Source: Streptomyces sioyaensis | Lineage (GTDB): Bacteria; Actinomycetota; Actinomycetes; Streptomycetales; Streptomycetaceae | Direction of reading: 5' to 3' | Length of the DNA stretch: 64,000 nt | Assembly (NCBI RefSeq): GCF_004122735.1 | Contig: NZ_SDIF01000004.1 | Span: forward strand, 78,242-142,241 | In this document: piece after piece, positions 44,906 through 55,211 of the stretch | Position numbering within the stretch: position 1 is the first letter of the stretch | How the letters are laid out: the number at the start of each line of letters is the position of its first letter | Notes under the pieces: generated by a model | Seen by the model: only the letters and a program-made list of their open reading frames with translations | The model's database searches: none | Told to the model about the DNA's origin: nothing | Program-made: the position numbers and the translations under genes

Positions 44906-45643
44906 TCACTTCCACTCGGCCGGCTGCGTACCGGCCGTCATCCGGGCGAAGGCGCTCCGTACGAGCCGGGACACCGCCTCCGTCTCCGGCTCCCGGCGCG
45001 AGCGCTGCGCCGGTACGCGGCCCGGTGCGGGCGCCGCCCCCGAAGCCGGCGGTGCGAGCACCCAGGACAGGGTCAGCCGCGCCGCGGTCTCGCAGGCGGT
45101 GCCCAGGGCGGGCAGCTCCTCCTCGGGCCAGCCGGGCCGCAGGGCCGCGACCGCCTGATCACAGAACCGGCCGACGAGTTCGGCGGGCCCCGGCAGCGAC
45201 CCCTCACCGGACGGCGCGGCACGCTGCGCGGGCACGCCGGGCGGCCGGGGCGTCCCGGCCGGCGCGGGGCCGGCGGACACCGCCGGGGCGGGCGGCAGCC
45301 GGTCTCCCCAGCAACCGGTCAGCGCGGCCCTGACCAGGGGGTTGGTACGGGCGGTGCGCACCGTCCAGGCGGCCGCGGCCACGATCCGGCCCGCCGCGTC
45401 GCCCCGCGCCCCGGCCGCCGGGGCGCCGCGGGACAGCGCCCGCGCCACGCCGGCGAGGTAGTGGTCGGTCTCCCGGCGAACCAGGGCGCGGGCCAGCCCC
45501 TCCTTGCTGCCGAACTCGTTGTACAGCGTCTGCCGGGAGACCCCGGCGGCGGCCGCGACCTCGACCATCCGCACGGCCGTCCAGGGCCGCTCCGTCAGCG
45601 CCGTGTAGGCGGCATCCAGCAAGGATTCACGCGCTGCGGGCAT
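44906..45643 (-). CDS. TetR family transcriptional regulator
   Basis: A 245-residue regulator. N-terminal helix-turn-helix at about 5-50 (ARESLLDAAYTALTERPWTAVRMVEVAAAAGVSRQTLYNEFGSKEGLARAL), then an effector domain with a long Pro/Ala/Gly-rich insertion (about 125-165) that is probably disordered. ATG 45643 follows GGGGAGGG. It converges on the Gdx-type exporter gene; whether it controls that gene is unknown. The ligand is not deducible. Confidence 0.87.
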   Translation of the reverse strand: MPAARESLLDAAYTALTERPWTAVRMVEVAAAAGVSRQTLYNEFGSKEGLARALVRRETDHYLAGVARALSRGAPAAGARGDAAGRIVAAAAWTVRTARTNPLVRAALTGCWGDRLPPAPAVSAGPAPAGTPRPPGVPAQRAAPSGEGSLPGPAELVGRFCDQAVAALRPGWPEEELPALGTACETAARLTLSWVLAPPASGAAPAPGRVPAQRSRREPETEAVSRLVRSAFARMTAGTQPAEWK

Positions 45644-45817
45644 CCGTCCCTCCCCGGCCGCCGGCCCGGTCGGCCGGTGTGCGCACAGAATTGACGGGGC
45701 GCCAGATACTGTCAAGGGTCGTCACAGCCGGGACCTGCCGGCGGGGTCGGTGGCGTCACACGCCCGGCGGCGCATGGCCGTGTGGATCCGGCGTATACCA
45801 ATGGATACTGTTCGCAC

Positions 45818-46621
45818 ATGCCCGACTATCACGATGATCTTCGCCTCGGCCATGTTCTCGCGGACGCCGCGGACGCCGCCACCATGGAGCGCTTCAAGGC
45901 CCTCGACCTCAAGGTCGAGACCAAACCGGACATGACACCGGTGAGCGAGGCGGACAAGGCCGCCGAGGAGCTGATCCGCGGCCAGCTCCAGCGGGCCCGG
46001 CCACGGGACGCGGTGCTCGGCGAGGAGTTCGGCAGCGAGGGCGCGGGGCCGCGCCGCTGGATCATCGACCCGATCGACGGCACCAAGAACTACGTCCGCG
46101 GGGTGCCGGTCTGGGCCACCCTGATCGCCCTGATGGAGCGCGGCGAGGGCGGTGACCGCCCGGTAGTCGGCATCGTCTCCGCACCGGCGCTCAACCGCCG
46201 CTGGTGGGCCGCCGAGGGCCTGGGCGCCTTCACCGGCCGCAGCCTCACCTCCGCGACCCGGCTGCAGGTCTCGAAGGTCGGCCGCATCCAGGACGCGTCG
46301 TTCGCGTACTCCTCGCTGACCGGCTGGGAGGAGCGCGGCAAGCTGCCCGGCTTCCTCGATCTGAGCCGGGACTGCTGGCGCACCCGCGGCTACGGCGACT
46401 TCTGGCCGTACATGATGATCGCCGAGGGCTCGGTGGACATCTGCGCGGAGCCGGAGCTGTCGCTGTGGGACATGGCGGCCTGTGCGGTGGTCGTCAACGA
46501 GGCGGGCGGGCAGTTCTCCGGCCTGGACGGCAAGCCGGGCCCGCACAGCGGCAACGCGGCGGCCTCCAACGGCCTGCTGCACGAGGACCTGCTGAGCTAT
46601 CTCGGCGATTCCGCGCGCTGA
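45818..46621 (+). CDS. hisN: Histidinol-phosphatase, inositol monophosphatase fold
   Basis: A 267-residue IMPase-family enzyme assigned as the actinobacterial histidinol-phosphate phosphatase HisN. Metal-binding motifs: GEEFG, DPIDGTKNYVRG, and the C-terminal ELSLWDMAACAVVVNEAGG. The WATLIALME and VVGIVSAPALNRRWWAAEG segments fit HisN rather than generic IMPase. GATACT lies 9 nt before the ATG with no ribosome site, so leaderless expression is possible. It stands apart from other his genes, as is usual for hisN. Confidence 0.92.
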   Translation: MPDYHDDLRLGHVLADAADAATMERFKALDLKVETKPDMTPVSEADKAAEELIRGQLQRARPRDAVLGEEFGSEGAGPRRWIIDPIDGTKNYVRGVPVWATLIALMERGEGGDRPVVGIVSAPALNRRWWAAEGLGAFTGRSLTSATRLQVSKVGRIQDASFAYSSLTGWEERGKLPGFLDLSRDCWRTRGYGDFWPYMMIAEGSVDICAEPELSLWDMAACAVVVNEAGGQFSGLDGKPGPHSGNAAASNGLLHEDLLSYLGDSAR

Positions 46622-46766
46622 CCTGCACCACTACGAGTATTCGGACAACCGTCCAGCACTTACCCCTTGTTGCGTCACCGGCGGCATGTGAACATGAGAA
46701 TCCCCCACTTTGTGAACTTGTGAATCCCTTCGCAAGGCACATTCACCAAGGAGGTGGCTGCACTCC

Positions 46767-47174
46767 ATGCCCATGCACGTCAAAGACGCCATGAGCACGG
46801 CGCTCCTCACCATCGGGCCCGCTCACACCCTCCGCCAGGCGGCGCGGCTGATGGCGGCCCGCCGCCTCGGCGCGGCCGTGGTCCTCGACAGCGACACCTG
46901 TGGCATCGGCATCCTCACCGAACGCGACATCCTCAACTCGCTCGGCGCGGGCGAGAATCCCGACCGGGAGACCGCCCAGACCCACACCACCCCGGACGTG
47001 GTCTTCGCCGCTCCGGACTGGACCCTGGAGGACGCCGCGGAGGCCATGGTGCGCGGCGGCTTCCGCCATCTGATCGTGCTCAACGACCAGGAACCGGTGG
47101 GCGTGGTGTCCGTACGCGACATCATCCGCTGCTGGTCGGCCACTACGGAGCGAGCCCGGGCCGTGCCCGCCTGA
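46767..47174 (+). CDS. Two-CBS-domain protein
   Basis: A 135-residue protein consisting of a CBS pair (about 8-60 and 75-130: VKDAMSTALLTIGPAHTLRQAARLM and PDWTLEDAAEAMVRGGFRHLIVLNDQEPVGVVSVRDI). CBS pairs bind adenosine nucleotides or related ligands and act as energy sensors. AAGGAGG lies upstream with rather long spacing to the first ATG (46767); ATG 46773 is the alternative. A strong terminator follows. Its regulatory target is unknown. Confidence 0.88.
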   Translation: MPMHVKDAMSTALLTIGPAHTLRQAARLMAARRLGAAVVLDSDTCGIGILTERDILNSLGAGENPDRETAQTHTTPDVVFAAPDWTLEDAAEAMVRGGFRHLIVLNDQEPVGVVSVRDIIRCWSATTERARAVPA

Positions 47175-47203
47175 AGGGCCGCGCGTCCCCTCGGCCGGGC
47201 ACA

Positions 47204-47240
47204 CGAAGAGGCCGGAGCCCCTTGGCGTCCGGCCTCTTCG
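47204..47240 (+). terminator. Terminator after the CBS gene
   Basis: A 13-bp perfect stem, CGAAGAGGCCGGA / TCCGGCCTCTTCG, with an 11-base loop, 30 bp after the stop, followed by CTTCG. It is a strong hairpin. Confidence 0.88.
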
Positions 47241-47357
47241 CTTCGTACGGCAAGCGACAATCGGGCAACCCCGCGGCGCACAACCACCTACGCGAGAGCG
47301 ATGGGGGTCCCCCCGCGCCTTGAGCGTGGGGGAGGATCAGCCGCGAAGGGCTACCGC

Positions 47358-48821
47358 TCAGCCGCGCAGGGCCTGGACCGCGGCTTCCAGCCGCTTGCCG
47401 TAGTCCGCGTCCGCCTTGCGGAAGTTCTCGATCGCCCGCTGCGCGATGTCGTCGCGGGAGACCTGCGCGATGAAGCCCGCCAGGTTGTCGATCAGGCGGC
47501 CCTTCTCGTCCTCCGACATCAGGCGGTAGAGGTCACCAGCCTGGACGAAGTCGTCGTCCTCGGCGTGCGAGGGCGCCGCCTGCTCGCCGGTGGCGCCGGT
47601 CACGGTGGCCGGCTGCCACAGCGGACGGCCGGTCTCGACCGGGCCGCCGAAGCTGTTGGGCTCGTAGTTCTTCCGCCCCGCGTGGCGGCCGTCGTAGAGC
47701 ACGCCGTCCCGGCCGTGGCTGCGCGCCTCGGTGGCGTGCGGGCGGTTCACCGGCAGGTGGTCGGCGTTGATGCCGACGCGGTAGCGGTGCGCGTCGCCGT
47801 ACGCGAACAGGCGCCCCTGGAGCATCTTGTCGGGGGACGGGCCGATGCCCGGCACGAAGTGGTGCGGGGAGAAGATCGACTGCTCGACCTCGGCGAAGAC
47901 GTTCTCCGGGTTGCGGTTGAGCTCCAGCTTGCCGATCTCGATCGGCGGGTAGTCCTCGTGCGGCCAGACCTTGGTCAGGTCGAACGGGTTGAAGCGGTAG
48001 GCGGCCGCCTCGTCCGCGGGCATGATCTGCACCTGCACGGTCCAGGTCGGGAAGTCGCCCCGCTCAATGGACTCCCGCAGATCCCGCTGGTGACTGTCGG
48101 GGTCCTGGCCGGCCAGGACCGCGGCCTCTTCCGCGGTCAGGTTCTTGATGCCCTGGTCGGTCTTGAAGTGGTACTTGACCCAGAAGACCTCGCCGGCCGC
48201 GTTGTTCCACTGGAAGGTGTGCGAGCCGTAGCCGTTCAGGTGGCGGTACGAGGCGGGGATACCGCGGTCGCCGAACAGCCAGGTGACCTGGTGGGTGGAC
48301 TCGGGCGACAGACCCCAGAAGTCCCAGACGCTGTCCGCCTCCTGCGAGCCGGTGTACGGGTCGCGCTTCTGGGTGTGGATGAAGTCGGGGAACTTGAGGG
48401 CGTCCTTGATGAAGAACACCGGGGTGTTGTTGCCGACGAGGTCGTAGTTGCCCTCTTCGGTGTAGAACTTCAGCGCGAAGCCGCGCGGGTCACGCACCGC
48501 GTCGGCCGAGCCGAGGTTGCCCGCGACCGTGGAGAAGCGCAGGAAGGTCTCGGTCTGCTTGCCGACCTCGGAGAGGAACGCGGCGCGGGTGTACTTGGTC
48601 ACATCCGCGGTCACGGTGAACGTGCCGTAGGCGCCGGCGCCCCGCGCGTGCACGACGCGCTCCGGAATCCGCTCGCGGTTGAAGTGCGCGAGCTTCTCGA
48701 TCAGGAGCTGGTCCTGGATCAGACCGGGACCGCCGACGCCGGCCGTCTCGCTGTTCTGGTTGTCCCCGACCGGAGCCCCGGACTCCGTGGTCAGCGGCCC
48801 GGTGATGCTCTCTACCGACAC
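47358..48821 (-). CDS. katA: Monofunctional heme catalase
   Basis: A 487-residue clade-type catalase that dismutates H2O2. The distal His lies in [29 protein letters not shown] and [27 protein letters not shown] are conserved; the proximal heme Tyr is in [17 protein letters not shown] 48821 is preceded by CAGGAGG. It is divergent from catR, and a palindrome that probably binds CatR lies 60 bp upstream. Expression is expected to be peroxide-induced by release of CatR. Confidence 0.96.
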   Translation of the reverse strand: MSVESITGPLTTESGAPVGDNQNSETAGVGGPGLIQDQLLIEKLAHFNRERIPERVVHARGAGAYGTFTVTADVTKYTRAAFLSEVGKQTETFLRFSTVAGNLGSADAVRDPRGFALKFYTEEGNYDLVGNNTPVFFIKDALKFPDFIHTQKRDPYTGSQEADSVWDFWGLSPESTHQVTWLFGDRGIPASYRHLNGYGSHTFQWNNAAGEVFWVKYHFKTDQGIKNLTAEEAAVLAGQDPDSHQRDLRESIERGDFPTWTVQVQIMPADEAAAYRFNPFDLTKVWPHEDYPPIEIGKLELNRNPENVFAEVEQSIFSPHHFVPGIGPSPDKMLQGRLFAYGDAHRYRVGINADHLPVNRPHATEARSHGRDGVLYDGRHAGRKNYEPNSFGGPVETGRPLWQPATVTGATGEQAAPSHAEDDDFVQAGDLYRLMSEDEKGRLIDNLAGFIAQVSRDDIAQRAIENFRKADADYGKRLEAAVQALRG

Positions 48822-48881
48822 GTGCGCCTCCTGAAATGTCTGCTACGCCTGCCCTTGGCCTGCGCCGAACACGATCCTACA

Positions 48882-48896
48882 TTGGACAAAGTCTAA
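48882..48896 (-). promoter_or_regulatory. CatR operator between katA and catR
   Basis: TTGGAC-AAA-GTCTAA is a near-perfect inverted repeat (TTRGAC-N3-GTCYAA) of the PerR/Fur-like type, placed where a katA promoter would lie. Oxidation of CatR by peroxide should release it. Confidence 0.75.
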
Positions 48897-48982
48897 GTCA
48901 AGAAGAGTGTGAAACCAGTACTCGATCCGGCCATGGACCCAGCACTGCTACCCTGGCTCTATCTGACTGATAGGTGATTGGC

Positions 48983-49402
48983 ATGAGTGACCTGCTGGAA
49001 CGTCTCCGGGGACGCGGCTGGCGGCTGACCGCACAGCGGCGCGTCGTCGCCGAGGTCCTCGACGGGGACCACGTCCACTACACCGCCGACGAGGTGCACG
49101 CGCTGGCCTCCGACCGGCTCCCCGAGATCTCCCGCGCCACGGTCTACAACACCCTGGGTGAGCTGGTCTCACTCGGTGAGGTGATCGAGGTGAGCACCGA
49201 CGGGCGGGCCAAGCGCTACGACCCCAACGCCCACCACGACCACCAGCACCTCGTCTGCTCCCAGTGCGGCACGATCCGCGACGTCCACCTCCAGGGCGAC
49301 CCGCTCTCCGCCCTCCCCGAGCCGGAGCGCTACGGCTTCCAGGTCTCCGAGGTCACCGTCACCTACCGGGGCATCTGCCCCCACTGCAGCGCCCCGTCCT
49401 GA
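48983..49402 (+). CDS. catR: Fur-family peroxide-sensing repressor CatR
   Basis: A 139-residue Fur/PerR-like repressor. Winged helix at the N-terminus (RGWRLTAQRRVVAEVLDGDHVHYTADEVHALA...ISRATVYNTLGELV), regulatory metal region HHDHQHLVC, and a structural zinc site of two CxxC pairs (CSQC, CPHC). ATG 48983 (MSDLLERLRG) matches known CatR; the frame opens nine bases earlier. It represses katA and itself from the shared region, where TATCTGACTGATA (48959-48971) lies just before its start. Confidence 0.93.
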   Translation: MSDLLERLRGRGWRLTAQRRVVAEVLDGDHVHYTADEVHALASDRLPEISRATVYNTLGELVSLGEVIEVSTDGRAKRYDPNAHHDHQHLVCSQCGTIRDVHLQGDPLSALPEPERYGFQVSEVTVTYRGICPHCSAPS

Positions 49403-49664
49403 TCCCGCGGGGCCCTTGCCGGACCGGCCCCGCAGCCATACGCCCTGTCGAGCCCGCGCCCACCCGGCCGCGGGCTCCTTCGCATGCCGGGCCGCTGCTG
49501 CCACCGCCCCCGCACGCGTCCGCCCACCCGCGCCCGCCCTCCCGCCACCTGACCGCATCTGACGGGACGTCGCCTCGTCGGGGAGCCGCCAGGATCCGGC
49601 CACCGGGCGCACCGCGCCCGGCCCGCCCCTCCGGCCTCGGCAGCAAGACACCGGAAGACGACAT
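49403..49664. other. Region between catR and the first tRNA-fMet unit
   Basis: About 260 bp with no supported gene. The open frames are Arg/Pro/Gly-rich and read as non-coding. No promoter or operator was recognised. Confidence 0.5.
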
Positions 49665-49702
49665 GACGAAGGCCCGGATTCCGTGGAATCCGGGCCTTCG
49701 TC
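49665..49702 (-). terminator. Terminator downstream of tRNA-fMet copy 1
   Basis: A perfect inverted repeat with 18-base arms, GACGAAGGCCCGGATTCC and its complement, directly after the tRNA 3' end on the minus strand. The same motif, slightly altered, follows the second tRNA copy. Confidence 0.85.
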
Positions 49703-49707
49703 TTCAG

Positions 49708-49781
49708 TAGCGGGGACAGGATTTGAACCTGCGACCTCTGGGTTATGAGCCCAGCGAGCTACCGAGCTGCTCCACCCCGCG
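49708..49781 (-). tRNA. Initiator tRNA-Met (CAT), copy 1
   Basis: 74 nt on the minus strand. Anticodon loop CTCATAA is flanked by GGG and CCC, the three G:C pairs that mark initiator tRNA. The first base C faces T at position 72, an unpaired acceptor end as in tRNA-fMet. T-loop GTTCAAATC is normal. CCA is not encoded. A terminator follows. An identical copy lies at 52007-52080. Confidence 0.95.
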
Positions 49782-49947
49782 TCGTTGTGCCCTTACTTTA
49801 ACCCCGGCCCGACGACCAGCGCAAATTCCTTCCGCGCGGTCCAGGACCCGGTCCTATGGACCGGGCCCTGGGCTCCGTCGGCCCACGCGCCCGCCAGGCG
49901 TCTCCTGGCCGGATCGTCCCCGGGACGATCCGCACAAGGGCCCCGCT

Positions 49948-51798
49948 CTAGGCGCTGAGCTCCTCCTGGAGGGCCGTACGCAGCCGGGCCGCGCGCTCGG
50001 CCACCTCGGGCGGCCCCTGCTCGACGGCGCGGGCGCACCAGTTCTGCGCCTCCGCGAGCGCCCCGCGCCGGGCGGCGAGCAGCGCCAGCCGGAGAGCCGC
50101 CCTGCCGTGCCCGCCCTCGGCGGCGCGCTGCCACCACAGGGCGGCCTCGGGCAGGCTGCCCTCACGGGCCAGCAGCAGCCCGAGGTTGAAGGCGCCGTTC
50201 CGGCTGCCCGCCTCGGCCGCCGCGCGGTACCAGTCCGCGGCCTCCAGCACGTCCCCGCGCGCCGCGGCGAACATGCCCATACGGACCTGGGCACGCCGGT
50301 GGCCCTGGCCCGCGGCCCGCTCGTACCACTGCAGGCTCTCGTCGTCCGCCGGCCGCTCGCCGTCCGCGAGCCCCTCGCCGGCGGCCGACGCCTGACGGTC
50401 GAGGAGGTCCGCGAGCCGGAAGGCCGCCTCGGCGCTGCCCCCGCCGGCCGCACAGCGCAGATTCCGCTCCGCGTCCTGCAGTTCGCCGTCCCGCAGCTGC
50501 ACGATGGCGACCTGCAGCGCCGCGTCGGTGTGCCCGGCCGCGGCCGCCCGCTCGTACCAGGCGTGCGCCGTACGCTCGGCGCCGCGGCCGGCGTGGAGGA
50601 TGCCGAGGTTGAAGGCGGCATCCACGCTGCCCGCCTCCGCCGCCTTGGAGAACCACGGCTCGGCGCCCGAGGCGTCGCCGCGCTGGAGCAGCAGGATGGC
50701 CAGCGCGTTGGCGGCCTCGCGGTGCCCGGCGTAGGCGGCGCGGCGGTACCACTGCTCACCGCGCCCGTCCCGGCCCTGTGCGGCGCACAACAGCCCGATG
50801 TTGTAGGCGCCGTTGACATCCCCGGCGTCCAGTGCGGCGCGGTACCAGCGCTCGGCGGTCTGCAGTTCGCCGCGGTCGGCGTGCAGGGCGCCCAGCGCGT
50901 TGGCGGCGTTGCCGTCGCCCTCCTGGGCAGCGCGCCGCCACCACTCCGCGGCGCTCTCCTCGTCCCCGGCATCGCGCAGCAGGAAGCCCAGCGCACAGGC
51001 GGCACGGGCCTCGCCGTCCTTGGCGGCGGACAGATACCAGCGGCCCGCCTCCTGGACGTCCCCGCGCTCCTCCAGCAGTGCGCCCAGCTGCAGCGCGGCC
51101 CGCCGGTGGCCGCGCGCGGCGGCCTGGCGGTACCACTGCTCGGCCTCCTCCTGCCGGCTCAGCTCGCCGTACGCGGGGGTCGTGCGGTGATCCGCGTCCC
51201 CGTCGTCCTCGATGAGCCGGGCCAGGCGGTAGGCGGCCTCGCGGTGGCCGCGCTCGGCGGCCGTACGGAACCAGCGCCCGGCGCCGATGTCGCCGCGGTG
51301 CTCCAGGAGATCCGCCAGCGCGTAGGCCCCCAGGCAGTGGCCGGACTCGGCGGACTGGCGCAGCCAGTACTCGGCGGCCGGCTCGTCGCCGCGCTCGCGG
51401 TAGTGGCGCCCGAGCGCGTGTGCGGCAGCGGCGGAGCCGGCGACGGCGGCGATCCGCCACCAGCCGCCCGCCTCGTCCCCGTAGCCCCGCTGATGGAGCA
51501 GGACGCCCAGATTGTTGGCCGCGGCGCGGTCACCGGCGGCGGCCGCGGAGCGCAGATGCGGCTCGGCGCCGTCGAGGTCACCGCGGCGCAGCAGCATCGC
51601 GCCCAGTGCGCTCATCGCGGCGGTGTCGCCCGCCTCGGCGGCCCGGCGGTGGCCGGACTCGGTCACGGCATCGGACGCCTCGGCGGCCTCCGCCGCCTCC
51701 ATCGCGTCCATCTGCAGCTCGGATTCGCGCCCGTCGTCGGGCGCATGCACAAACCGGTCTGTCTCCAACAACCTTGCCTTGTCCCCCATAAGACCCAT
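49948..51798 (-). CDS. Sel1/TPR-repeat protein
   Basis: A 616-residue protein built of roughly 14-16 Sel1-type alpha-solenoid repeats of about 35 residues each, with consensus A..G...A...LG.L....G....AE.WY..AA..G. Examples are AGDRAAANNLGVLLHQRGYGDEAGGWWRIAAVAGSAAA and AGDVNGAYNIGLLCAAQGRDGRGEQWYRRAAYAGH. The N-terminal about 50 residues are acidic and non-repeat. No signal peptide or membrane helix, so it is a cytoplasmic scaffold or adaptor. ATG 51798 or 51789 is the start. It lies between two duplicated initiator tRNA units. Confidence 0.88.
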   Translation of the reverse strand: MGLMGDKARLLETDRFVHAPDDGRESELQMDAMEAAEAAEASDAVTESGHRRAAEAGDTAAMSALGAMLLRRGDLDGAEPHLRSAAAAGDRAAANNLGVLLHQRGYGDEAGGWWRIAAVAGSAAAAHALGRHYRERGDEPAAEYWLRQSAESGHCLGAYALADLLEHRGDIGAGRWFRTAAERGHREAAYRLARLIEDDGDADHRTTPAYGELSRQEEAEQWYRQAAARGHRRAALQLGALLEERGDVQEAGRWYLSAAKDGEARAACALGFLLRDAGDEESAAEWWRRAAQEGDGNAANALGALHADRGELQTAERWYRAALDAGDVNGAYNIGLLCAAQGRDGRGEQWYRRAAYAGHREAANALAILLLQRGDASGAEPWFSKAAEAGSVDAAFNLGILHAGRGAERTAHAWYERAAAAGHTDAALQVAIVQLRDGELQDAERNLRCAAGGGSAEAAFRLADLLDRQASAAGEGLADGERPADDESLQWYERAAGQGHRRAQVRMGMFAAARGDVLEAADWYRAAAEAGSRNGAFNLGLLLAREGSLPEAALWWQRAAEGGHGRAALRLALLAARRGALAEAQNWCARAVEQGPPEVAERAARLRTALQEELSA

Positions 51799-51965
51799 CG
51801 TCGCATCACCTGTTACCCGCGTACACCTGGTATACCGCAGCAAGTGAGGTCACTTCAGCGGTTTGTCGACTTCCCGACACGACGACTTGTCAAACTCAAG
51901 CACACACCTTCCCCACATCGGCCGCACGACCCGGCCCTGACCGATATCGGCCGGAACACATGACG

Positions 51966-51996
51966 AAGGCCCGGATCCCTGAGGGATCCGGGCCTT
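51966..51996 (-). terminator. Terminator downstream of tRNA-fMet copy 2
   Basis: AAGGCCCGGATCCC and its complement (14-bp stem) with a TGA loop, directly after the second tRNA on the minus strand. It is closely related to the hairpin at 49665-49702. Confidence 0.85.
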
Positions 51997-52006
51997 GGTC
52001 ATTCAG

Positions 52007-52080
52007 TAGCGGGGACAGGATTTGAACCTGCGACCTCTGGGTTATGAGCCCAGCGAGCTACCGAGCTGCTCCACCCCGCG
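52007..52080 (-). tRNA. Initiator tRNA-Met (CAT), copy 2
   Basis: 74 nt, identical in sequence to the copy at 49708-49781, with the same initiator features (G:C-rich anticodon stem, unpaired C1 against T72, CAT anticodon). The identity extends a short way on both sides, including 13 bases upstream and the related terminator downstream. Confidence 0.95.
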
Positions 52081-52189
52081 TCGTTGTGCCCTCAAGGTAT
52101 CACGGCACCGGCGGGCCCCTGGACCGACGCGGCCCCGCGGCCGCCGGTTCGCACCGGCTGCCGCAGGGCCGAACGTCGTGCCGGCCGGC

Positions 52190-55075
52190 TCAGCCGCCCG
52201 GCGTGCCGCCCTTCTCGGACGCCTTCGCCGCCCGGTCCAGTGCGGCCTTGAGCTTCTTCTGGGCCTCGCCGTAACCGGCCCAGTCGCCGGCGGCGCGCGC
52301 CTTCTCGCCCTCCTCGTAGGCCTTCTGGGCGTCGGACAGGGCCTGCTGCACCGTCTGGCCGGACGGCTGCTGGCCGGTGTCGCCGCCGCCCGGCGGCTTC
52401 TCGGTGCCCGCACTGGGCGCCTTCTTGCCGAAGACCACGTCCAGCGCGTCCTTGAGGGAGTCCTCCAGGACGGGCTTGTTGTCGCCGTAGCTGACCAACA
52501 CCTTCTTCAGGAGCGGGTAGTTGGTGTTGGCGCCGCGCAGGTAGACCGGTTCGACGTACAGCAGTCCGCCGTCCAGTGGCACGGTCAGCAGATTGCCGTA
52601 CTCGATCTCCGAGTCGCCGAGCTTCTTGAGGATGTTGAGCTCATTGGCGATGTTCGGATCGGAGTTGAACTTCGACTGCACCAGCTGTGGTCCGGGCACC
52701 GGTGTCTGCGAGGGCAGTTTCAGCAATCTGATCTTGCCGTAGTCCGGACTCGTCGCATTGGCGTCGACGGCCATGAACGCACCGAGGTTGTCGCGCTTGT
52801 TCGGCGTGAAGCTCGTCGTCAGCGAGAAGGTCCGGTTCTTCTGGTCCGGCATCTTCATGCTCAGGTAGTACGGCGGAACGGCGTTGCCCGACTTGGTCGT
52901 CGGGTCGTTCGGGATCTGCCAGCGCTCGGATCCGGTGTAGAAGGTGCCGGGGTCCGTGACGTGGTAGGTGGTGAGCAGCTGGCGCTGCACCTTGAAGAGG
53001 TCCTGCGGGTAGCGCAGGTGCTCGCGCAGCGACGGGCTGATGGCGCTCTTCTTCTGGACCGTGCCGGGGAAGGACTTCATCCACGTCTTGAGGACGGGGT
53101 CCTTGTCGTCCCACTGATAGAGCTTGACCGAGCCGTCGTAGGCGTCCACCGTCGCCTTGACGGAGTTGCGGATGTAGTTGACCTGGTTCTGCTGGGCCAC
53201 CACCGCCCGCTGGCCGTCGGTGAGCGAATCGGCCGTGCTGTCCCCGAGCGTGGTGCGCGAGGCGTACGGGTAGCCGTTGCTGGTGGTGTAGGCGTCCACG
53301 ATCCACTTGATCCGGCCGTCGATGACCGCCGGATAGGCGTCGCCGTCGATGGTCAGCCAGGGGGCGACGGACTCGACGCGCTCCTTGGGCGTGCGGTTGT
53401 ACAGGATCCGCGAGCCGTCGCCGATCGCGCCGGAGTAGAGGATCTGCGGCTCGCCGAACGCCACCGCATAGGCGGCACGGTTGACCGGGTTGGCGAGGCT
53501 GACGCCACTGTTGCCCTGGTAGCTGTAGCTCTTCTCGCCGCTGTCGTCGGAGTAGTCCAGCTCCTTCTGCGGACCGCCGACGATGGAGTACTGCGAGGTC
53601 TTCTCGCCGTAGTAGACCCGCTGCTGGTACGAACCGAGCTGCCCCTTGGCGGGCAGATCCGACTCGGTGTACTTCGGACCGCCGCCCTCGGCGGCCTCGG
53701 TCCCCTTGGCGGCGACGGCGCCGTAGCCGTGGGTGTACTTGAAGTGGTCGTTGATCCAGTTGCGCTCGGGGATACCGGCGATGTTCAGCTCACGCAGACC
53801 GATGACGGTGTCCTGCTCGGCACCGCCCTTGTCCTTGTAGCGGTCGACGTCGAGGGTGGAGGGGAACTGGTAGTACCCGCGCACCTGCTGCTGTTGCTGG
53901 AAGGCCGGCGAGACCACATTCGGGTCGAGCAGCCGCAGGCTGGCGGTGGTGTCGGCGTCGTCGCGCAGCCGCTGGCTGTCCGCCTTGTCGGCGGGCTTGT
54001 AGTTGCCCTTGTACGGGGTGACCTCGGAGCCCTGGATGTCGTACGCGTCCCGGGTCGCCTTGATGTTCTGCTTGATGTACGGCGCTTCCTTGGCCTGCTC
54101 GTTCGGCTGGACCTGGAACTTCTGCACGATCGCCGGGTAGAGCCCGCCGATCAGGATCGCCGAGAGCACCATCAGCCCGAAGCCGATCACCGGCAGCTGC
54201 CAGGTGCGCCGCCACAACGTCGCGAAGAACAGCACCGCACAGATCGCCGCGATGAAGAACAGGATGGTCTTCGCCGGGAGGTAGGCGTTGGCGTCGACAT
54301 AGCGCAGCCCGGTCCAGTTGTCGGCCGACTTCAGGCCGCTGGACTTGACCGCGAGGCCGTACCGGTCGAGCCAGTACGCGATCGCCTTGAGCGAGACGAA
54401 GATGCCCAGCAGCACCGACAGATGACCGGTCGCCGCTGCCGTCGCCCGCGAGCCGGGGCTGGTCAGCCGCAGTCCGCCGTAGAGGTAGTGCGTCAGCGCC
54501 GCGGCGACCAGACACAGCACCGCACAGGCGAAGCCGAAGCTCAACAGGAAGCGGTACCAGGGCAGATCGAAGATCCAGAAGGAGATGTCCTTGCCGAACT
54601 GCGGGTCCGTCTTGCCGAACGGCACGCCGTTGACCCACTGGAGCCACGTACGCCACTCACCGGAGGCCGAGGCGCCGGCGATCAGGCCGATCACCGCGGT
54701 GATCGCGATCAGTGCCCACTTCTTGAACGGCGCGATGCCCATCCGGTAGCGGTCCAGGCTCTGCTGCTCGATGGACATCGCGCTCAGCGGCGGCCGCAGC
54801 CGGTGCGCCAGCCAGATGTTGACGCCGACGCTCGCGGCCATCACGACGCCGAAGGCGAAGAACAGTCCGATCTTGGTCCACAGGGTGGTGGTGAAGACCG
54901 AGGAGTACTTGACCGACCGATACCAGAGCCAATCCGTCCAAAACCCCGCAAACATCACGAAAAGCATGGCCAGTACGGCCAGCACACCCAATGTCATGAG
55001 CAGGGTCCGGATCCGCCGCGATGGTCGGCCGACTCTGATCCGTGGCCCTGTCGGGCCTCCGCCGCGGTCCGGCAT
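52190..55075 (-). CDS. UPF0182 family large membrane protein
   Basis: A protein of about 961 residues. The N-terminal about 320 residues contain seven or so membrane helices (first at about 24-44, [21 protein letters not shown]). A large extracytoplasmic domain follows (about 330-880: [25 protein letters not shown]..., [27 protein letters not shown]), ending in a charged helical tail with Gly/Pro linkers. This is the UPF0182 family, conserved in actinobacteria and of unknown function. ATG 55075 ([10 protein letters not shown]) is chosen; a GTG at 55096 is possible. It is divergent from the PPA1309 gene. Confidence 0.9.
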   Translation of the reverse strand: MPDRGGGPTGPRIRVGRPSRRIRTLLMTLGVLAVLAMLFVMFAGFWTDWLWYRSVKYSSVFTTTLWTKIGLFFAFGVVMAASVGVNIWLAHRLRPPLSAMSIEQQSLDRYRMGIAPFKKWALIAITAVIGLIAGASASGEWRTWLQWVNGVPFGKTDPQFGKDISFWIFDLPWYRFLLSFGFACAVLCLVAAALTHYLYGGLRLTSPGSRATAAATGHLSVLLGIFVSLKAIAYWLDRYGLAVKSSGLKSADNWTGLRYVDANAYLPAKTILFFIAAICAVLFFATLWRRTWQLPVIGFGLMVLSAILIGGLYPAIVQKFQVQPNEQAKEAPYIKQNIKATRDAYDIQGSEVTPYKGNYKPADKADSQRLRDDADTTASLRLLDPNVVSPAFQQQQQVRGYYQFPSTLDVDRYKDKGGAEQDTVIGLRELNIAGIPERNWINDHFKYTHGYGAVAAKGTEAAEGGGPKYTESDLPAKGQLGSYQQRVYYGEKTSQYSIVGGPQKELDYSDDSGEKSYSYQGNSGVSLANPVNRAAYAVAFGEPQILYSGAIGDGSRILYNRTPKERVESVAPWLTIDGDAYPAVIDGRIKWIVDAYTTSNGYPYASRTTLGDSTADSLTDGQRAVVAQQNQVNYIRNSVKATVDAYDGSVKLYQWDDKDPVLKTWMKSFPGTVQKKSAISPSLREHLRYPQDLFKVQRQLLTTYHVTDPGTFYTGSERWQIPNDPTTKSGNAVPPYYLSMKMPDQKNRTFSLTTSFTPNKRDNLGAFMAVDANATSPDYGKIRLLKLPSQTPVPGPQLVQSKFNSDPNIANELNILKKLGDSEIEYGNLLTVPLDGGLLYVEPVYLRGANTNYPLLKKVLVSYGDNKPVLEDSLKDALDVVFGKKAPSAGTEKPPGGGDTGQQPSGQTVQQALSDAQKAYEEGEKARAAGDWAGYGEAQKKLKAALDRAAKASEKGGTPGG

Positions 55076-55211
55076 CTGGAAAGCCAAGGTGCGCACCTCG
55101 AAGTTCGCTGTCGTGTGGAGCAGGCCCGGCGATAGTAGGACCCACTGATGCAACTTACGAAGGCTTTACCCGGTTCCCGATTTCGGGGGGATACAAGGCA
55201 CGATGTGCAGC

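Noticed and set aside
52022..55135. Plus-strand frame of over 1000 codons opposite the UPF0182 gene
   Set aside because: Low-complexity Val/Arg/Gly-rich translation, starts inside a tRNA, and mirrors the real UPF0182 coding sequence.
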